A DNA stretch of 64,000 bases from NCBI GenBank assembly GCA_002197995.1, contig NGZR01000004.1, positions 5,270,001-5,334,000 of the forward strand, read 5' to 3'. Below are positions 22,009-35,480 of the stretch, in pieces. The translations under genes were made by a program, and so were the position numbers. Within the stretch, counting starts at the first letter, position 1; every line of letters begins with the position of its first letter. Origin of the DNA: Gaeumannomyces sp. JS-464 (Eukaryota; Ascomycota; Sordariomycetes; Magnaporthales; Magnaporthaceae). The notes below the pieces were generated by a model that saw only the letters and a program-made list of their open reading frames with translations, was not told the origin of the DNA and made no database searches.

Positions 22009-23923
22009 CTAATTAGTGTTGCTTAAAAAGGCAATACAAATGAGCAAAGTAAAAGGTTTAACCGTTCGATACCTTTTTTTTAAAGCGATTAGGTTAAACG
22101 AAAAAGCCTAAAAGTAAAAAAATTGTATTCCACTGCTCGGTAGCGCGTTATACACGAGTTAATCGAATAACAAAAGCACTTTCCTAAAGTAAGCAATTAA
22201 ACCTTTGTTTATAAAATTTAAATAACTATAAAAAGGGCGTTACGTAATCCCTTTAAACACTTTCCTAAAGCAAGCAATTGGACTTTTAAATCGATTACTT
22301 AAACGATATTGCTCGTTAACCCCTACCGATAACATGTCCGACATTTCGGAATAATAAGCGGAGGAGTTTAGCGATAAGCAACGTATAATTATAAAAAGCA
22401 CGCTTTTGTTATACGATTTCCCCAAGTTTTTAGCATAAAACATTAACATTCCCCTTTTAATAAGCCCTTTTTACAGTTTCGGAAAATCACCTAACGAAGT
22501 TTCCATTGCTCGCCGGAACGCATGGATGCTTAAAATATTGCTTTTATATAAAAACACGCATGGCAATAACCTTTTAAGCGACGTACTTAAAGATTACGAA
22601 AGGTGGGAAGCAACGCATTTCGAAAACCTCGATTAGCGGATCGCTTAAATTTTCCGCAAGCATTTGGAAAATTACGAAATCCCAGTTTTTAGTCCGCTTA
22701 AAAAAAAGCTTAACGAAAAACTTATACAGGTTATGCAATAGGAGTTAATCTTTAAAACAACCCTATTAACCGGATTACAGCCCCCTTTTTCCCAAAATCG
22801 CACGAGTTTTAAACCAAACAATCATTTAAGCGACGCTTCGAATGCCTTTAAAAAAACACGCCGCATTTCTCTTTTAAATAAAACCACAGTTAAACGGGAA
22901 ATTGGCCGAAATAAAATTTAGGGATTATTAAACCGGCGGCTTAAAAATCCGTTACGTTTCCGAAAATACTTTTTAACCTTTTTTACAAATACGATGCCCA
23001 TTTCCCCCCTTTACAAAAACACTTGTACTAAAAAGCGCATCGATCCCCTAGCTATTCCTTTACTAAATCGGCGGCTTTTACCATTTAGCTAATCGGCAGT
23101 TTCTTAAGCACCCCCGGCCCGCTAATTTGCACTTTTAACCAGCCAATTTGCAAATCCATAAGCGCTTTCGGTTAATTAATTTCTAGCTTTGCCGATCCCC
23201 AAAACCACCGCTATATTAAAATCCCATTTCGACCAATACATGCAATAAAAGGATTACGGAAAATCCATTTTATCGATCGAAAAAGCACAAATTGTAACAA
23301 CTTTACGCCCGTAATACGGGACCCCGACACGTACGAAATCCCGGTATAAGCAACTCCCTTTTAAGGAAGTGTTTAACGCTACCGTTAACAAAAGCTTAAT
23401 AAAAGCATTCCAAAGCGCGTGGGATAAGGAGTATAGCTATTCCGGTAATTTATACGATATTTTGGACGATAAGATTTTGTTTTTCGCAACCATATGCGAA
23501 ACTTTCGAAATATCACTTCCACAGTTTTATGCGATTTTTTTTTTAGCATTTTAAAGCAAAGCTAAGCAATAGTACACCCGATATATCGGTATTAGCCTTA
23601 CCTTTCGAAAGATTTATATAATTTTTAAAAAGCATTTTAATATTAAGGTTAACTAATTATTATATTATACGAATTAAAGCTTAACTATTTTCCAAATAAT
23701 TCGTTTAAAAATCGCTAATATAGGCAAATCCAATATAAAAGTTTTGCAAGCCTTTTTGGATAAATTACAAGCTTATTAACGCGTTTTCGGCCCGTTTTAC
23801 CAAAACGAAAACCAGTATATTGCGAGCACTTTATAAGCAATTTAGGACGTGCCGAAGCTTAAAACCGTTTTTATAAATCCCAGCCGGACTTTTAAAAGCT
23901 TATTTTCCTAATTAAAAAGCATT

Positions 23924-24139
23924 TTGCAAATGGAGGAAAACGCACGCACCCCCGGCATCCATTTTGTAAAACGGAAGTTTAAAAATTATAAGGATCGCAA
24001 AAAGGATAATAAAAATCGAAATCGAGCATATAAACCCAAATCTTTCCGACTAAATCCCCGTTTACGCCTATATATACGCGGTTGCTGGATTTGCAAAAAG
24101 CCGGATTGCAAATCGACACGCCACTTTTTTAAAAAATAA
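23924..24139 (+). pseudogene. Gag C-terminal zinc-finger segment of inner Copia
   Basis: An open 71-codon piece, rich in Lys and Arg, with CX2CX4CX4H at its end. The pattern is common to fungal Copia gag proteins. It is the longest gag piece still open in the element; stops lie on both sides. Confidence 0.6.
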
Positions 24140-27100
24140 TAACGATTTAAAAAACAGTGGAAAGCATAAAGAGAAGCATAAAACAAACCACGCAAAAGGT
24201 ACACCCAATTCCTCGCATTAGTGGAGCCCGAAAGCACCGACGAGGAAAAATAGCCATTTTTTAATTTTAACGATTAAAAAACAAAGGAAAAGGAGGATTA
24301 TAGAAATAGCTACTTTATAACCTTCGCCACGGCCGCATACTTAATTAAAAAGGCTTTTACCTACCGCATTTATAAGCGCCAAAACTCGGGATTTGGCAAG
24401 CCTTATTCCCATGTTTTTACGAATTAGGTATTAGTTTAACACAAAATCCGAAGCATTAAGCAATAGCAAAGGATTTTCCGGATACAAGTATAGTAATAAC
24501 CTTTACGGCCGAAAAGGATCAAATTTACGCATTCCAACGCCATAAGCTAAATCTCGTCGTTAATATAAACAAGCATAAAAAACGCGTAATTTTCGGATTA
24601 AAAAAAGCTGTTTTTAATACCGGAAAAATTACTATTCCAACCCTAATCGGCCAAATCACGTTTTTTATAATTCCAACTTTAACCCTTTTCTTACTATGCC
24701 TTGTAAATATGGATGCATTGCACGTTTACTTAAATAACACGCGTAACGAGCTTATAAAAAACGACGGTACGCGCGTTCCGATTATAAAAAACACGGCCAC
24801 CTTTGGTTTTTTCTTAACGACGTTACCCACGTTACGACGGCAATTAGCTTTATAACGGAAATAAAAATCGCGAAAGCAATTTTCTTTACGAAAGCTAAGT
24901 TAAAACGCGTATATAAGCGCTTTAAACACCCATTTGTCGATAAACTTTAAAACGTTTTAAAACGTGCAAAGCATAAAGCTAATCGCGACGCTTTCGTAAT
25001 AATTAACCGAATATGCCATTTTTGTTAAAAAAAAGGTTTTATACTATAACGCTTTCGATTTAAACTTTAAAACGATATTAATTTTAACCACGAAATAATT
25101 ACAAACGTGTTTTATATCGATTATAAGCCAATCTTTTACGTAATCGATACAAATATAGCTTTTAATATTACAACGTTTTTAAAAACATATTGGCAAAAAA
25201 AACGTGGGAAGCTTTTAAACGGTGTTAAATCGACGTTTATTTAAAGCCTTTTAACGTGATTTTTTACGATGCCGGTATTAACTTTGCCGCGAGCGAATTT
25301 TAAACGAAAGCAAAACTTTTTGAAATTACTTATAAGCAGGTCCTAATCGAGGCGCACTAATTAATCGGTAAAATTAAAAAATATTACGCTTTTTTACGCC
25401 GGGCTTTTAATATTATCCGATAAAAGTGCCCAATTATGCACCTCGAATCGGTGCTTTAAAAAGCAGTAAAAGCCGTAAACGATACGGCCGGCCCCAACGA
25501 ACTTATCTTTACACTGCTCGTTTTTAAAGCAATGCTTCGAATTAATAACGAATCGCCACTTTTACAAACCTAGGTATAAAAAGCCGCTGCAATTAGGAAA
25601 GCTATAGCAAAAATCCGGATTTTACATAATAAGCGACGTGTGTAAAAAGCATTAGCTGCACGTAATAAACCGAATATAAAACGGGTGTTTTCGAGCTTTT
25701 TAGCTTTAAAAAGCGAGGTTTTGGTATTCCGGGAAAAAAACGGATAGCAAAGCTCGTATAAGGTTTTATCCATAACAAATACGTTAATTACGGTGGAAAC
25801 GATTAATAGTAACGCGACTTTTAAAAGCACGGTGGTTAAACCCTATTATAAAGCAAAAAAACCTATCGTGCAAAAATCCGAAAAGCAGTTAGCACCTTTC
25901 GAGTATTTTAAGCCCGAACAGCTAAAACGCCGAAAAAACCCCCGAAAAAAAAGGCCGCAAAATAGCAAAACAAGAACCCCTAAAATTAAATAACCATTTT
26001 GTTTAAAATTACGGTATTACCTAAAATCCCTAATAAACGAGGTCGCTTTCGCAAAAACGCACAACCAGCAATTGCAGTAAAACGAAGCTTTCGGCAAATG
26101 CACACGACGTTTTTAAACGCCAAAAAGCACCAATTTTACTAATTAGCGATCCGATTTAAACAAAAAAGCAAAATTACAGCTCCTGGTTTACCATTTAAAC
26201 AATTAACTTAATAAAAACTGGACGCATTTATCGGCGCTAAAATGATTAAGCCGATTATTGGAAAAACTTTTAACGGAACCACGATTTTTGGATTACGGAT
26301 TGTAAACGAGGTAAAAAAGCAAACCTTAAAGCCTTTTAAAAAATCGAAACTCGTGGTTATAAAATACAATAACAAAAAGAAATATAATATCCTTACGCAA
26401 TTTCCTACGATTATAAAATACAGTTAACGATTAATCCTAACGATCGCATTATCGCTTACGCTTATAAAGTTTAATTTAATAATTCGAAATATTAGCTAAA
26501 CGTATACCTAATCGGAATTAAAACTGCAAAAAAACGTTTTCCTACGCTTATTTAAAAAATTGTTAGCATGGTTTAAGCCGGGCACGTTGCTTAAAATGAT
26601 TAAACCCTTTTACGGGATCGCGAAATTAGGCTTGCACTGGTTCGTTACCTATTAAAAGCATTATAAAAAGCGTTTAAATTGCTAAACGTCGAGCTACGAT
26701 TTTTATTTGCTTATTTCGGAAAGCGGATAAAGCTTTGGGATTGTAGGTATGCAAATAAACGACACTTTAAATTTTAAAAATTCGGACTTTTTAATAAAGG
26801 AAAAATTAGCGATTTAAAAAATAGGCTTTCGTACAAAACCAAAATCGATTTTTAAACCGGAAAACAAAGCCGACTTTAACGGGTGCAAAATTTTAATAGG
26901 AAATTATAAGCTCGAAATTCGATAAAAAAAAATAGGGTAAAAGGCTTAAACTAATAAAAACCGATTTAAAAAGCCTAAATTATAAATATGTCGTTTAAAA
27001 AGCTTAAAACGCATATATTAATTCCATATGCCAACCGAAAACCGCATTTAACTATTCCGTAACGGCGCAAATTAAAAACCCGGGATAAAAGGACGTGGTT

Positions 27101-29133
27101 AAGCTAAATAAAAAAATTAAATAGCAAATTAACAACGTTTAAAAAGGGCTAAAATACGTTTTATTAAATTTAAAAAAAACCAACCTTTACATTTTCGTAA
27201 ACGGATTATTCGCAAACAATCCAAACCTAAATTTACAAATCGAATTCGTAATTATATTAGGCAATAAAAAATCCGACGATTAAAAAACCAGCTTTTAGCT
27301 AATCGGGAACATTTTGCATTAAACGTTAATTAAATGCAAAAGGGTTATAAAAACGTTTTCGTAAGTGAAATTTACGGGATAATTAGCGGGTTCGATATAG
27401 CTTACGTTTTTAATTTAACGTTATAACGATTTTTAAAAAGCTAAACTAAAAAGCCCTAAAATTAATAATTTGCACCGATAACTTTTCGTTATATTAATAT
27501 TTGTATAATTAGGCATAATAACGGAAAAAAAGCTTATAATTAATGTTATAGCATTTAAAAAATCCTACGAAAGCCGCGAAATTAACGAAATCCGCTAAAT
27601 CGCAAAATTAAATAATTCGATAAACGCGATAACTAAAAATTAGCTAAATAAAGCTTTGGAAAATTTAGTTACAAGTAATACGATAACGGTACAAATTAAG
27701 GGTTAAGTAAAACGCGAAAAACAATAAAAAAAAGCGAAGGAAAGCGGTTAAAATCGATTTGTTATAATTTAAAAATGGCTAATAATGTAATTAAAAAAAA
27801 CGAAATTACTAAAACGCTAAAACAACCGGAAAACGATCCTATAAACGACCATTTTAAACTCCAAAAAAAACCTTTACTATTGCCGGATATATTACCAGCT
27901 TATTTGTCGATATTACTAGCACCTTTATCCTTTTTTCCCTTTTCGGCCATCTTTTCGTCCTTATTCTTATTATCGTTAAAAGCTCCAAACAAGCTGTCCT
28001 TTGCTTTTAAAAACGCCGCATCGAATATACGCTAAACGGCAACGCGGCCCGCCGCCTTCCGCTTAGCAGCATTTATTTTAATAAAATTAGCGTTAACCTT
28101 ACCAGCCTATTCCTTTTTTTAAAAAGGATTATGCATTTAATAATAGTGCGCTATTTCGCGAAATTTTAAAAATAGCGAAAGCACGGTTAACAAAGCACGG
28201 GAGTAGTTAAATAAAGGATTAGCTATTATACTTTATTAATAATAGTTTTACGAAAATATTTAGTTATAAACTTTTTAGCTGGAACTATTGCGATTTTAGG
28301 ACTACCGGTCGTTAGCGCAAAAAATTAGCAAATTAAGGCCTAAAAAATCACTTATACCGGTTAGCACGAATAACCAAAAGTATAAAACCAGCAACGGTTG
28401 CCGACCGGCTCGGTGTTAAAGCACTTAATTTTATCGGACTTGCCGGTTAAAAAAAAGTTAAAGCAATTTAAGCATGGGAACGATCTTTATTTGCCTTTTG
28501 CAAGGCGCGGGCGAGCAGGGGATTTGCCTTTTCCCTTTTTGGCACGAGTTTTTTTAACGCCACTATTTGGGACCGTTTTAACGCTAACTTAACCTTTTTT
28601 AACGGATTTGCTTTTGCTAGCTCTTTTAAAGCGAATAAATACTATTGCGGTAATTAGTCGAGCAGCAAAACAGTAAAGCAAAAATCGGCAGGCAGGCAGG
28701 CAGGCAGCGGGGATATCGATATTTGTGGTTGTAAAAATCAAGTTCCAAATTACAACGATTAAAGCTTACGGCTTTTAAAATATCCCAAGCCTTTTAAGTT
28801 ATCCTTCGATTTGCTCCTTTTTATTACACCGATTAGCACGCACACGGCCTAATAAATTTTTATTAAGTTTATTTACTGCTATTATGCGCATTTAATCCGG
28901 TATTACCTAATCCTATAAGCGCTTAACCAAACATTACCCCATTTTTTATTATTCCTATTTACAATTTTTAGTTACAATTTTTACCGATATCCAGCATAAT
29001 CCCTTTGCCTTTTTTTCTTTTGTTTTTAAAGCAGGTTACCAAATCCGGATTCCTTTGTTATTAGTATTATAAAATCCCGGGATTTGGAAAACGAGCATTT
29101 ACCGATGCACGCGTTTAAAGAAAAAATTGCTAG

Positions 29134-29370
29134 TGTTAATCCACGTAATTTAGCGCGTGCATTTAAAAAAGGCCCACGCTTTGTAAAGCCGCAGGCCTAC
29201 GGGCCGTGCGCTCCCACGAGCTTACAAAAGGGGATTTTGTAATCCCCTTTTTGTAATTAAATTCCTATATAAGACATGCATTACTATAAACACTAGTTCC
29301 AGATTTATAGATTTTTGTTTTTTCCTTTTAGGAGATTTCCGTGCTTACAAGAGTACCACTCCTATTAACA
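29134..29370 (+). repeat. Inner Copia right LTR
   Basis: 237 bp, TGTTAAT to ATTAACA, with the matching hairpin AAAAGGGGATT / AATCCCCTTTT. Both arms changed together relative to the left copy, so the pairing is kept. Confidence 0.92.
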
Positions 29371-32300
29371 TTAGCCGTATTTAATAGCTAAATACTTAAT
29401 TCCGAAAAAATAACTAATCGTTTGGTTTGCGGCTTTGTAATGCGCAGGTAAAAAGTTAATTAAATGCTTAAAAAGCGCCGCTATTTCGTGCGTAACGTCC
29501 GGTTTTACCATAATAGCTATATATAGTATTAACTTAACCTTTTTTAAAAGCTTAATACTTTTTACGCAATAGTAATGCTTAAAAATTTCGTAAGCTTTTT
29601 AACAAAAAGGGAATATTTAAAAAAAACCGCTTTATCGTTAAAGTTAAAACGGTAAGCAACTTTTTAATATAAAAGTCGTGTAATAAGGTAATTATGCGGT
29701 TTGCTTTATTTTTATCGATTTTTATACTTAAAAACCACTTTAAAAGTCCTTTTCGCATTTCGTACTTATTTTTAAAACCTTCGAAAACTTTTTAAGCCTC
29801 GTTTATGCGCTTTTTACGGTGTAAAAGTATTATATCGTTTACGTAAAAAATTAGGAAAACGGTGCGTTTTTTATTTATAAATAAGCAAAGCTTATTTACC
29901 GCCGCTTTAAAACTTAAATTTTAAAGGTTACAATTAACTTTCGATATTAAAGTAAAAAACAGTTTCGCATCCCGTAAAAAGCTTGTTAAAAACGTGCTAC
30001 GAAACCCGGCTTTGCAAATTTAAAAGGTAGTTTAACGTAAACAAGCTCGTAATTAATACTAAATTTTGCATATAAATACGCGTTGTTTACATTTATTTGG
30101 TGCGCTTTTAAATTAAAAAAGGTTATAATCGCCATTATAATCCGGAACGTCCGTGTTGCGAAAATCGCTACACAAGTGCTTTACAAAAAGTTAACGGGCT
30201 GCTAGTCGCTTTTAACTACTACTTTTACTTTAAACTTTTCGAAATATCCGTTTTCGTTAAACTTATAAGTAAAAACCCATTTAATATTAAACGTTTAAGT
30301 AAAAGTTTTAAAATTTGGTATTTTAACTTAAATGCCTTTTTTAATAAACCTTTTTACTTTTGCCAAAGCGGCTTTTTAAACTGGGGTTTTAACGGGTGCT
30401 TATTAAGCTTTTTCCAGGATTTAAAAACGCTTTATAAAGCGTTCCAGTGTATTTTTTTACCGGCTTAATACTTAAGCTTGTTTGCTGTTTTTAAATTTAA
30501 GGCTTTTATAACTTCGTAAAAAAAACGGTAGCTTTTTTAACTTTTTGTTATCGCTTTTTAATAATTAAGCAAATAAGTGTAAAAAAAGTCGTCCTACCGT
30601 TATTTAAAATTTTTCCTTTTAAAGGGTTAATTCGTAAGCTTTTTACTTTGTAATATAGCAAATACGTAATTAATAAAGTTCTTTTATTATTTGGCTTTCC
30701 TTTTTAAAAACTGCTCGTTTTTTATTTTTTGTTTTTTTACCGCTCGCGAGTTTTTTAACAATTAAACAGGAGTTTAAAAAGCAGTTAATACTTGCGCCGG
30801 TACTTGTAAAACACTCGCTAACTATTATAAAGCAGGGAAAAAAAGCTGTTAATCCTTTTTAACTAATGGTTGTTTAGTTTTAACCATAATAGTGTTTTAA
30901 ATTTCCGGGTTTAAGTTAAGTTCCGAAATGCTTAATTATTATTCCCGCGCATTCGAATAACGTAAAAAAGCGCTTTATAAGTTACGAGCGTTAACGCTTT
31001 TTTAATACCTTATTTTTACCTTTTAAATAAGTAAAGCCATTTTTATTTCCTTAAAACCGCTGTTAAAATCGTTATCCGGCTTTTAACCGCGCACCGGCTT
31101 TTTTGCTTAGCTGCCTTTTAAAGCATTTAAAGTCGGGATTTTTTACGCAACTTAACGTCGCACGTTTACGCCGTTTTTTGCGTTTTTTAAGCTAGTTATG
31201 CAACTTCCTCTTTGGAAGGTTAATCGTCGACGATCTTTTTTAACGCTTACACTTTTAAATTTAACCCAAATGCTCGGTTATAATATTAAATGCTTTAGGA
31301 ACTTTTCTTTCCAAAAGTTCAAATGCATTTGCAAATCTTTTTCGGGATTAAAAACGCTTTTTTTGCTCGTTATTATTAAAAATAATTTATATATTTTTTT
31401 TAGCAATCGGAGGCTTTTTTTTAAGCTTTTAAAAAAGGTTTTTTATTAAATCGCACGTCGCGGGACATTATAATGCGTGGTTTACTCCGTACCTAAATTT
31501 TATAAATATATAAGGCCTTATAACCTACTAAGTATTCGACGTACCCGCGCGGTTACATTTTAAACTCGGTGCGTTTGTTATTTTTCGCTTTTTTAAGTTA
31601 AGTACGTATGCTCGGCAATTATAAGCGTAAATCCCGTTTTAATTTAAACGTAAATTCGTTTTTAGCCTTTTAACAAGCTCCGAAGTGTAAATAATAAAAG
31701 TACTTTTTAAACTAAACGAGTATAACCTCGTTAAAAAAACGCATGCTTTTCGAAAAAGCAAAGCTTATATTTTTAAACCAAATAGCCGCGTAAACGGCTG
31801 TTAGCTAAAAGTTTTTTAAAAGGTTAACGCTTTATCGTATCCGTATTAAACGGGTAATAACATCTTGTTTTGCTCGTTTTATTTTACCGTTAAGTTCGTA
31901 AGTATCCGCCGGAAGGTTTTCCAGCTCGATACTTATAAATTCGCACTATTTTTAATACCATATTTTCCTTTTATTAGCGATTAAAAAAGGCTTGTTATTA
32001 TGCCGGAACATAGCAACGCGAAGGCTGTAATAACGGGTTATTTAAACTTCCTAATTAATTAAAATTAGCGTAAATTTTTCCGCACTTTTCTTAAACAGCG
32101 TGTATCCTTAAAGTTTGCCGTTATAATCGTTTTTAAATAATAGGAGGACCTTTTACCTATTTCCGCTTAATAGGAAGTAAAACAAATCCAATTAAACTTT
32201 TTAAAAAGGCTTAAAGGTCGGGTTTATTTTGCAGCGTGAAATCGCGGTTTTAGCATGCGTTATTACGCAGTTCTCGCACTCGATTTGCCTAATCCCTTTA

Positions 32301-33363
32301 ATGCGGACGTTTTAAACACTTTAAACCATGGCTTTAAATACTTATTACCTTAAATGCCCACTTTTTAAATGCTACAAATGCGCGGCATCCTTTTTTAATT
32401 TGTTAAAATCGATAAAAAGTCGTTAAACTAAAGGATCGCGCTTCCGTTTAGTATAGTTATTAAGTATGGTTATTACAAGCTTTAAAATAAGCTAATCGGA
32501 AGTGCTTAAAGCACGGCTATAAAAGGAAAAATGCTTATATTTGAAAAACACGACGTTATTTTTACGTTTTAACTATTTAACGGTAAGGTTAAACTGCATA
32601 AAGCTTAACCGTAAAATACAATTTAAACTGCAAAAGTACACTTTTATTGCCAAAAGCTTTACTTTGGAAATAATATTAACATAAAAGCCGTTTACAAACG
32701 TAACGTTATTAAGCATAAGGTTTTTATTACTAACGAGGGATTTTTTAAAAATGCGCGTTCTTTTGCTTATAATTAATAGCGTTTGGGTACCGCATTTAAC
32801 AGTTTCGCAACCGTTACTCGGGACGAAAAATCCCGGGTCCAGCTTATCGATAAAGTTACCAAGGTATACCGCGCCGTAATTATCGAAAAGCGTGCTATTC
32901 CAATAAATGCCGTATAAAAAGCTAATTGTTAAGTAAACTGCATTGGTATTTTCGAAAATTACCGCGTTAATATGGCTCGAAATAAGCTAATTTTGGTTGC
33001 TTTTTAAACTTTACTATTGCTTTCCCCATACGGAGTTAACCATTTAGCTTTTTTAACAAAGCCTTTTTTAAGTTCTTCCACTGCGGTTTTTCGATTTCTT
33101 TCTTAACGGCTTTAATTTTTTGCTCGGTAAAAGTTTTGCCGCGCAACCGTTGTTTTATTAAAGCTTACTGTAAGTTTAGCACTTTTCGGGTTTTTAAGCG
33201 TGGTTTTTATAATTAGCGGGATAATGGTATATCTTTCCGTCACTTTTTTAAAGCCTTTTATTGCGTTATAAGCTTTCGTTTCGTTACCTTAAATGCTTAT
33301 TAGTTAATATCGCGCTCCCGCTTAAAATCGCGTATATTGGATTTTTTTTACCCTTAATTTTTT

Positions 33364-33897
33364 TGTAAAAATATAAGGTTTTAATTAGGGCGTGCTTACG
33401 CTAATTACAATAACTAACAAAGTTACGTTTAATTAATACGGGCTTTGTTAAGCACTACAAGTAGTGCTGGCAAAGCCCTAAGCTTAGTGGGTGGTACAGG
33501 TTTGTATTGCAAAAAAGGGCGTTAACAATCGCCTTCCTTATATACCTTCCGACATCGATCCCGCGGGCCCCCGCCCAAAAGGGTTTCGATGCCGCACGCG
33601 ATTTTCCGAAAAATTATTTTGTATAAGGAAATTAAAAAATCGACCCACGGCCATTAAAGCCATTTTTGCGTTAGGATTTTAAATTTAACTTGTGCGTTTT
33701 TCACCCTTGCCTTAGCGCGTGTAAGGTAGGTGAATTAAATAGCCTTACAGCGGCTAACTTAAGCGTTATAACACGCTGTAGGCCGACTTTGTGCACAAAT
33801 CCACAAAAGTACAAAGTAGGTAATACAAGGTAGGTAGTGCGGGGTAGGTAAGGTATGTGCACCCAACTTTAGCTAAATACATTAGTTCTTTTTAACA
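33364..33897 (-). repeat. Outer Copia LTR (right copy)
   Basis: About 534 bp. It starts (plus strand) TGTAAAAATATAAGG and ends TTTTTAACA, with the same order of GTGCGTTTTTCACC and GGTAGGTAAGGTATGTGC blocks as the left copy. Confidence 0.85.
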
Positions 33898-35095
33898 CTT
33901 TTTAATCGAGTTACGGTATTGTAACGATTTAAACTAATTAACGAGGGTTTCGAAAGTGGTAGTACTAAATCTAATAGCGAGGTTTTCGAACTAGCGCTTA
34001 GCTTATAAAGTTTAAAAGCGTTTTACCACCTTTAGGAAATTTAAAGCACCGTTGTTGCTTATAATATAAGGGATTTTATAAATCTGGGTTTGGCCAAAAG
34101 CGAAGCGGTACTTAACGAACCATTTGGCTGCATCCGTCGTGCTTTTAACTTTTTTAAAAGCGTTTGTGTACTGCGCAATCACCTAATCGTTTAAAAGTGT
34201 TGCATTAAAAGCGAGCAGCAGTTAAAAGCACTGGACGATCTTTTTAAAGGTATGCCACCTTTTAATATTAGCTTTTTGCATAGCTTTGGTAAATATAAAA
34301 CGTTTAACAAAGGTTAATAGCCATTTTTAAGCGCTATTAGTTGTTTGTTAGGGCCTTTTTTTAAGTTGCTTGTTTTCCATGCTTTTTGCGCACTCGCGAA
34401 GCGCTTGGCTAGCTTTTCTTCCGTAGCGAACACCGGGTTTTTAGGCTTCGGATGGGGGTTATTGGATTGTTCGGTCCGGGCTTTAACGCGTTGGTCTTTT
34501 TCTTGCGTACTAAGGTACTTCCAAACAAGCGTGCGTACCTTATATTCCTTAAGCTCGTTATCCTTATCCTCCTTTTAAAGTTGTTCCAAAGTTACTTTTA
34601 AAGCAAAGAGAACGTTTTAAAAGGTGCTCGGGGAACACTTAAGGTGTAGTAAAAACAACAGGGGTTAATGGGAAAAGGTGGAAATTAGGGGTTAAAAGGG
34701 GCTTTTACGGCTTAGCGATAGCTTCATTGTCCGTAATCGGTAGGCTTGTAAGCGTGGGATGGGTGTTTTACACGGGCTTGCCGCGCATTAAAGTTCGTCG
34801 CTGGGTGCTTAATAAAGGTAATTAATGGAGATAAAAGGGGTAACTGCAATGCAGCCTTTAAAATGCGGTAAAAGGGTTTAAAAACGCCGGGCTTATAACT
34901 ATTGCAAAGTAGAGGTGCATGTAGTAAACCGTTTGGCTTAATCTCTATCTTTAAAGAACTGTAGGAAAATGCTTTTAAAGGTAGGAGACCCTCGGCTTTA
35001 TATAGACAGGTGCTTGGCAACGGTGGAGTACACTCCTTACCGTCGCCAAGTGCTTTGTAACTTGTTACAAAGCACCCGGGGCGACGGCGAGGGTT
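33898..35095. other. Border zone between RIP-decayed repeats and genic DNA
   Basis: Composition shifts from AT-rich to mixed. On the minus strand, about 34340-34577 is open and reads as a Lys/Glu-rich segment (KEDKDNELKEYKVRTLVWK, later EEKLAKRFASAQKAWK) of unknown origin, probably another repeat. At 35009-35086 two nested hairpins are visible (GTGCTTGGC facing GCCAAGTGC; GTGCTTTGTAAC facing GTTACAAAGCAC), perhaps the end of an element. RIP-type decay stops here. Confidence 0.5.
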
Positions 35096-35144
35096 ATGAT
35101 ACTTGACCCTGTCCGTGGGTCCCGGCAGGACTTGCTCCTTTGCG

Positions 35145-35480
35145 ACACAGGGGGCTGGCCCCGCCCATCGCGGCCTCGCTGCTGCGCTACCCGATGCTGG
35201 ACGGCCGCACGCGCGTCCCGCGAGCGACCCCGTCCACGCGTACCTGATTTGGACGCAGCGCGAGAACGACCTCGCCTGGGAGGCGTACCTGGCCGGCGGC
35301 GGCAGGTACGCGGCCGCGGCGAGGGCCGAGGACGTGGGCGGCCTGCCCGAGACGTACGTCGGTGTCGGCAGCTTCGACCTGTACCCGGGCGTCGCGCACG
35401 GCTTCGACCTCGCCGCGCCGGGCATTAGGCTGAGCAGGGAGATGTATGAAAACGAGGTCCGGTTCATCAGGAGGTTCTAG
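35145..35480 (+). pseudogene. Alpha/beta-hydrolase (GDXG lipase/esterase family) C-terminal remnant
   Basis: Only the last third of an esterase is recognisable. Reading from about 35150 gives PPIAASLLRYPMLDGRT, then a one-frame shift near 35215, then AYLIWTQRENDLAWEAYLAGG and LPETYVGVGSFDL. Family members have about 20-25 residues between that Asp-Leu and the catalytic-His segment. Here they are gone: DL runs straight into YPGVAHGFDLAAPG. The ORF then ends normally (RFIRRF, stop at 35478-35480). The nucleophile-Ser half is missing upstream, where repeat DNA begins. This is a dead gene cut at the compartment border. There are no RIP-type stops in what remains. Confidence 0.75.

Larger units (their letters stand above)
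21772..29370 (+). mobile_element. Inner Copia retrotransposon, complete with TSD TTAGC
   Basis: A 7599-bp element with equal 237-bp LTRs and the 5-bp duplication TTAGC (21767-21771, 29371-29375). On the plus strand, in order: a gag zinc-finger segment CWICKKPDCKSTRH (24083-24124) within an open 71-codon stretch; an integrase region beginning near 24710 (MDALHVYLNN); an integrase tail with VLVFREKNG and STVVKPYY (about 25715-25855); and an RNase H segment with FVNGLFANN, GNILH and KCKRV (about 27190-27340). This is the fungal Copia order. RIP stops run throughout. It interrupts the RNase H end of the outer Copia. Confidence 0.9.
20707..33897 (-). mobile_element. Outer Copia retrotransposon, minus strand, interrupted by a second Copia
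   Basis: Direct LTR copies at 20707-21241 and 33364-33897 flank about 4.5 kb of internal sequence once the nested element is removed. On the minus strand the RT box reads FYVNDIILL (29824-29856). The RNase H region is at about 21480-21650, with KQATV, LKRLF and NNKQTIRL segments typical of fungal Copia. The gene order RT then RNase H on the minus strand agrees with the LTR orientation (TGTTAAAAAG to TTTTTACA). No matching 5-bp duplication is seen (GGTTG against CTTTT), so one end has probably recombined. RIP stops are throughout. Confidence 0.8.

Noticed and set aside
1388..34000. Short ORFs throughout the AT-rich island as genes
   Set aside because: Apart from the named retroelement segments and the antisense ORF, they are chance frames in RIP-decayed repeats.
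34724..35467. 247-codon minus-strand open frame
   Set aside because: It spans the repeat/gene border and runs antisense to the esterase remnant; there is no family pattern.
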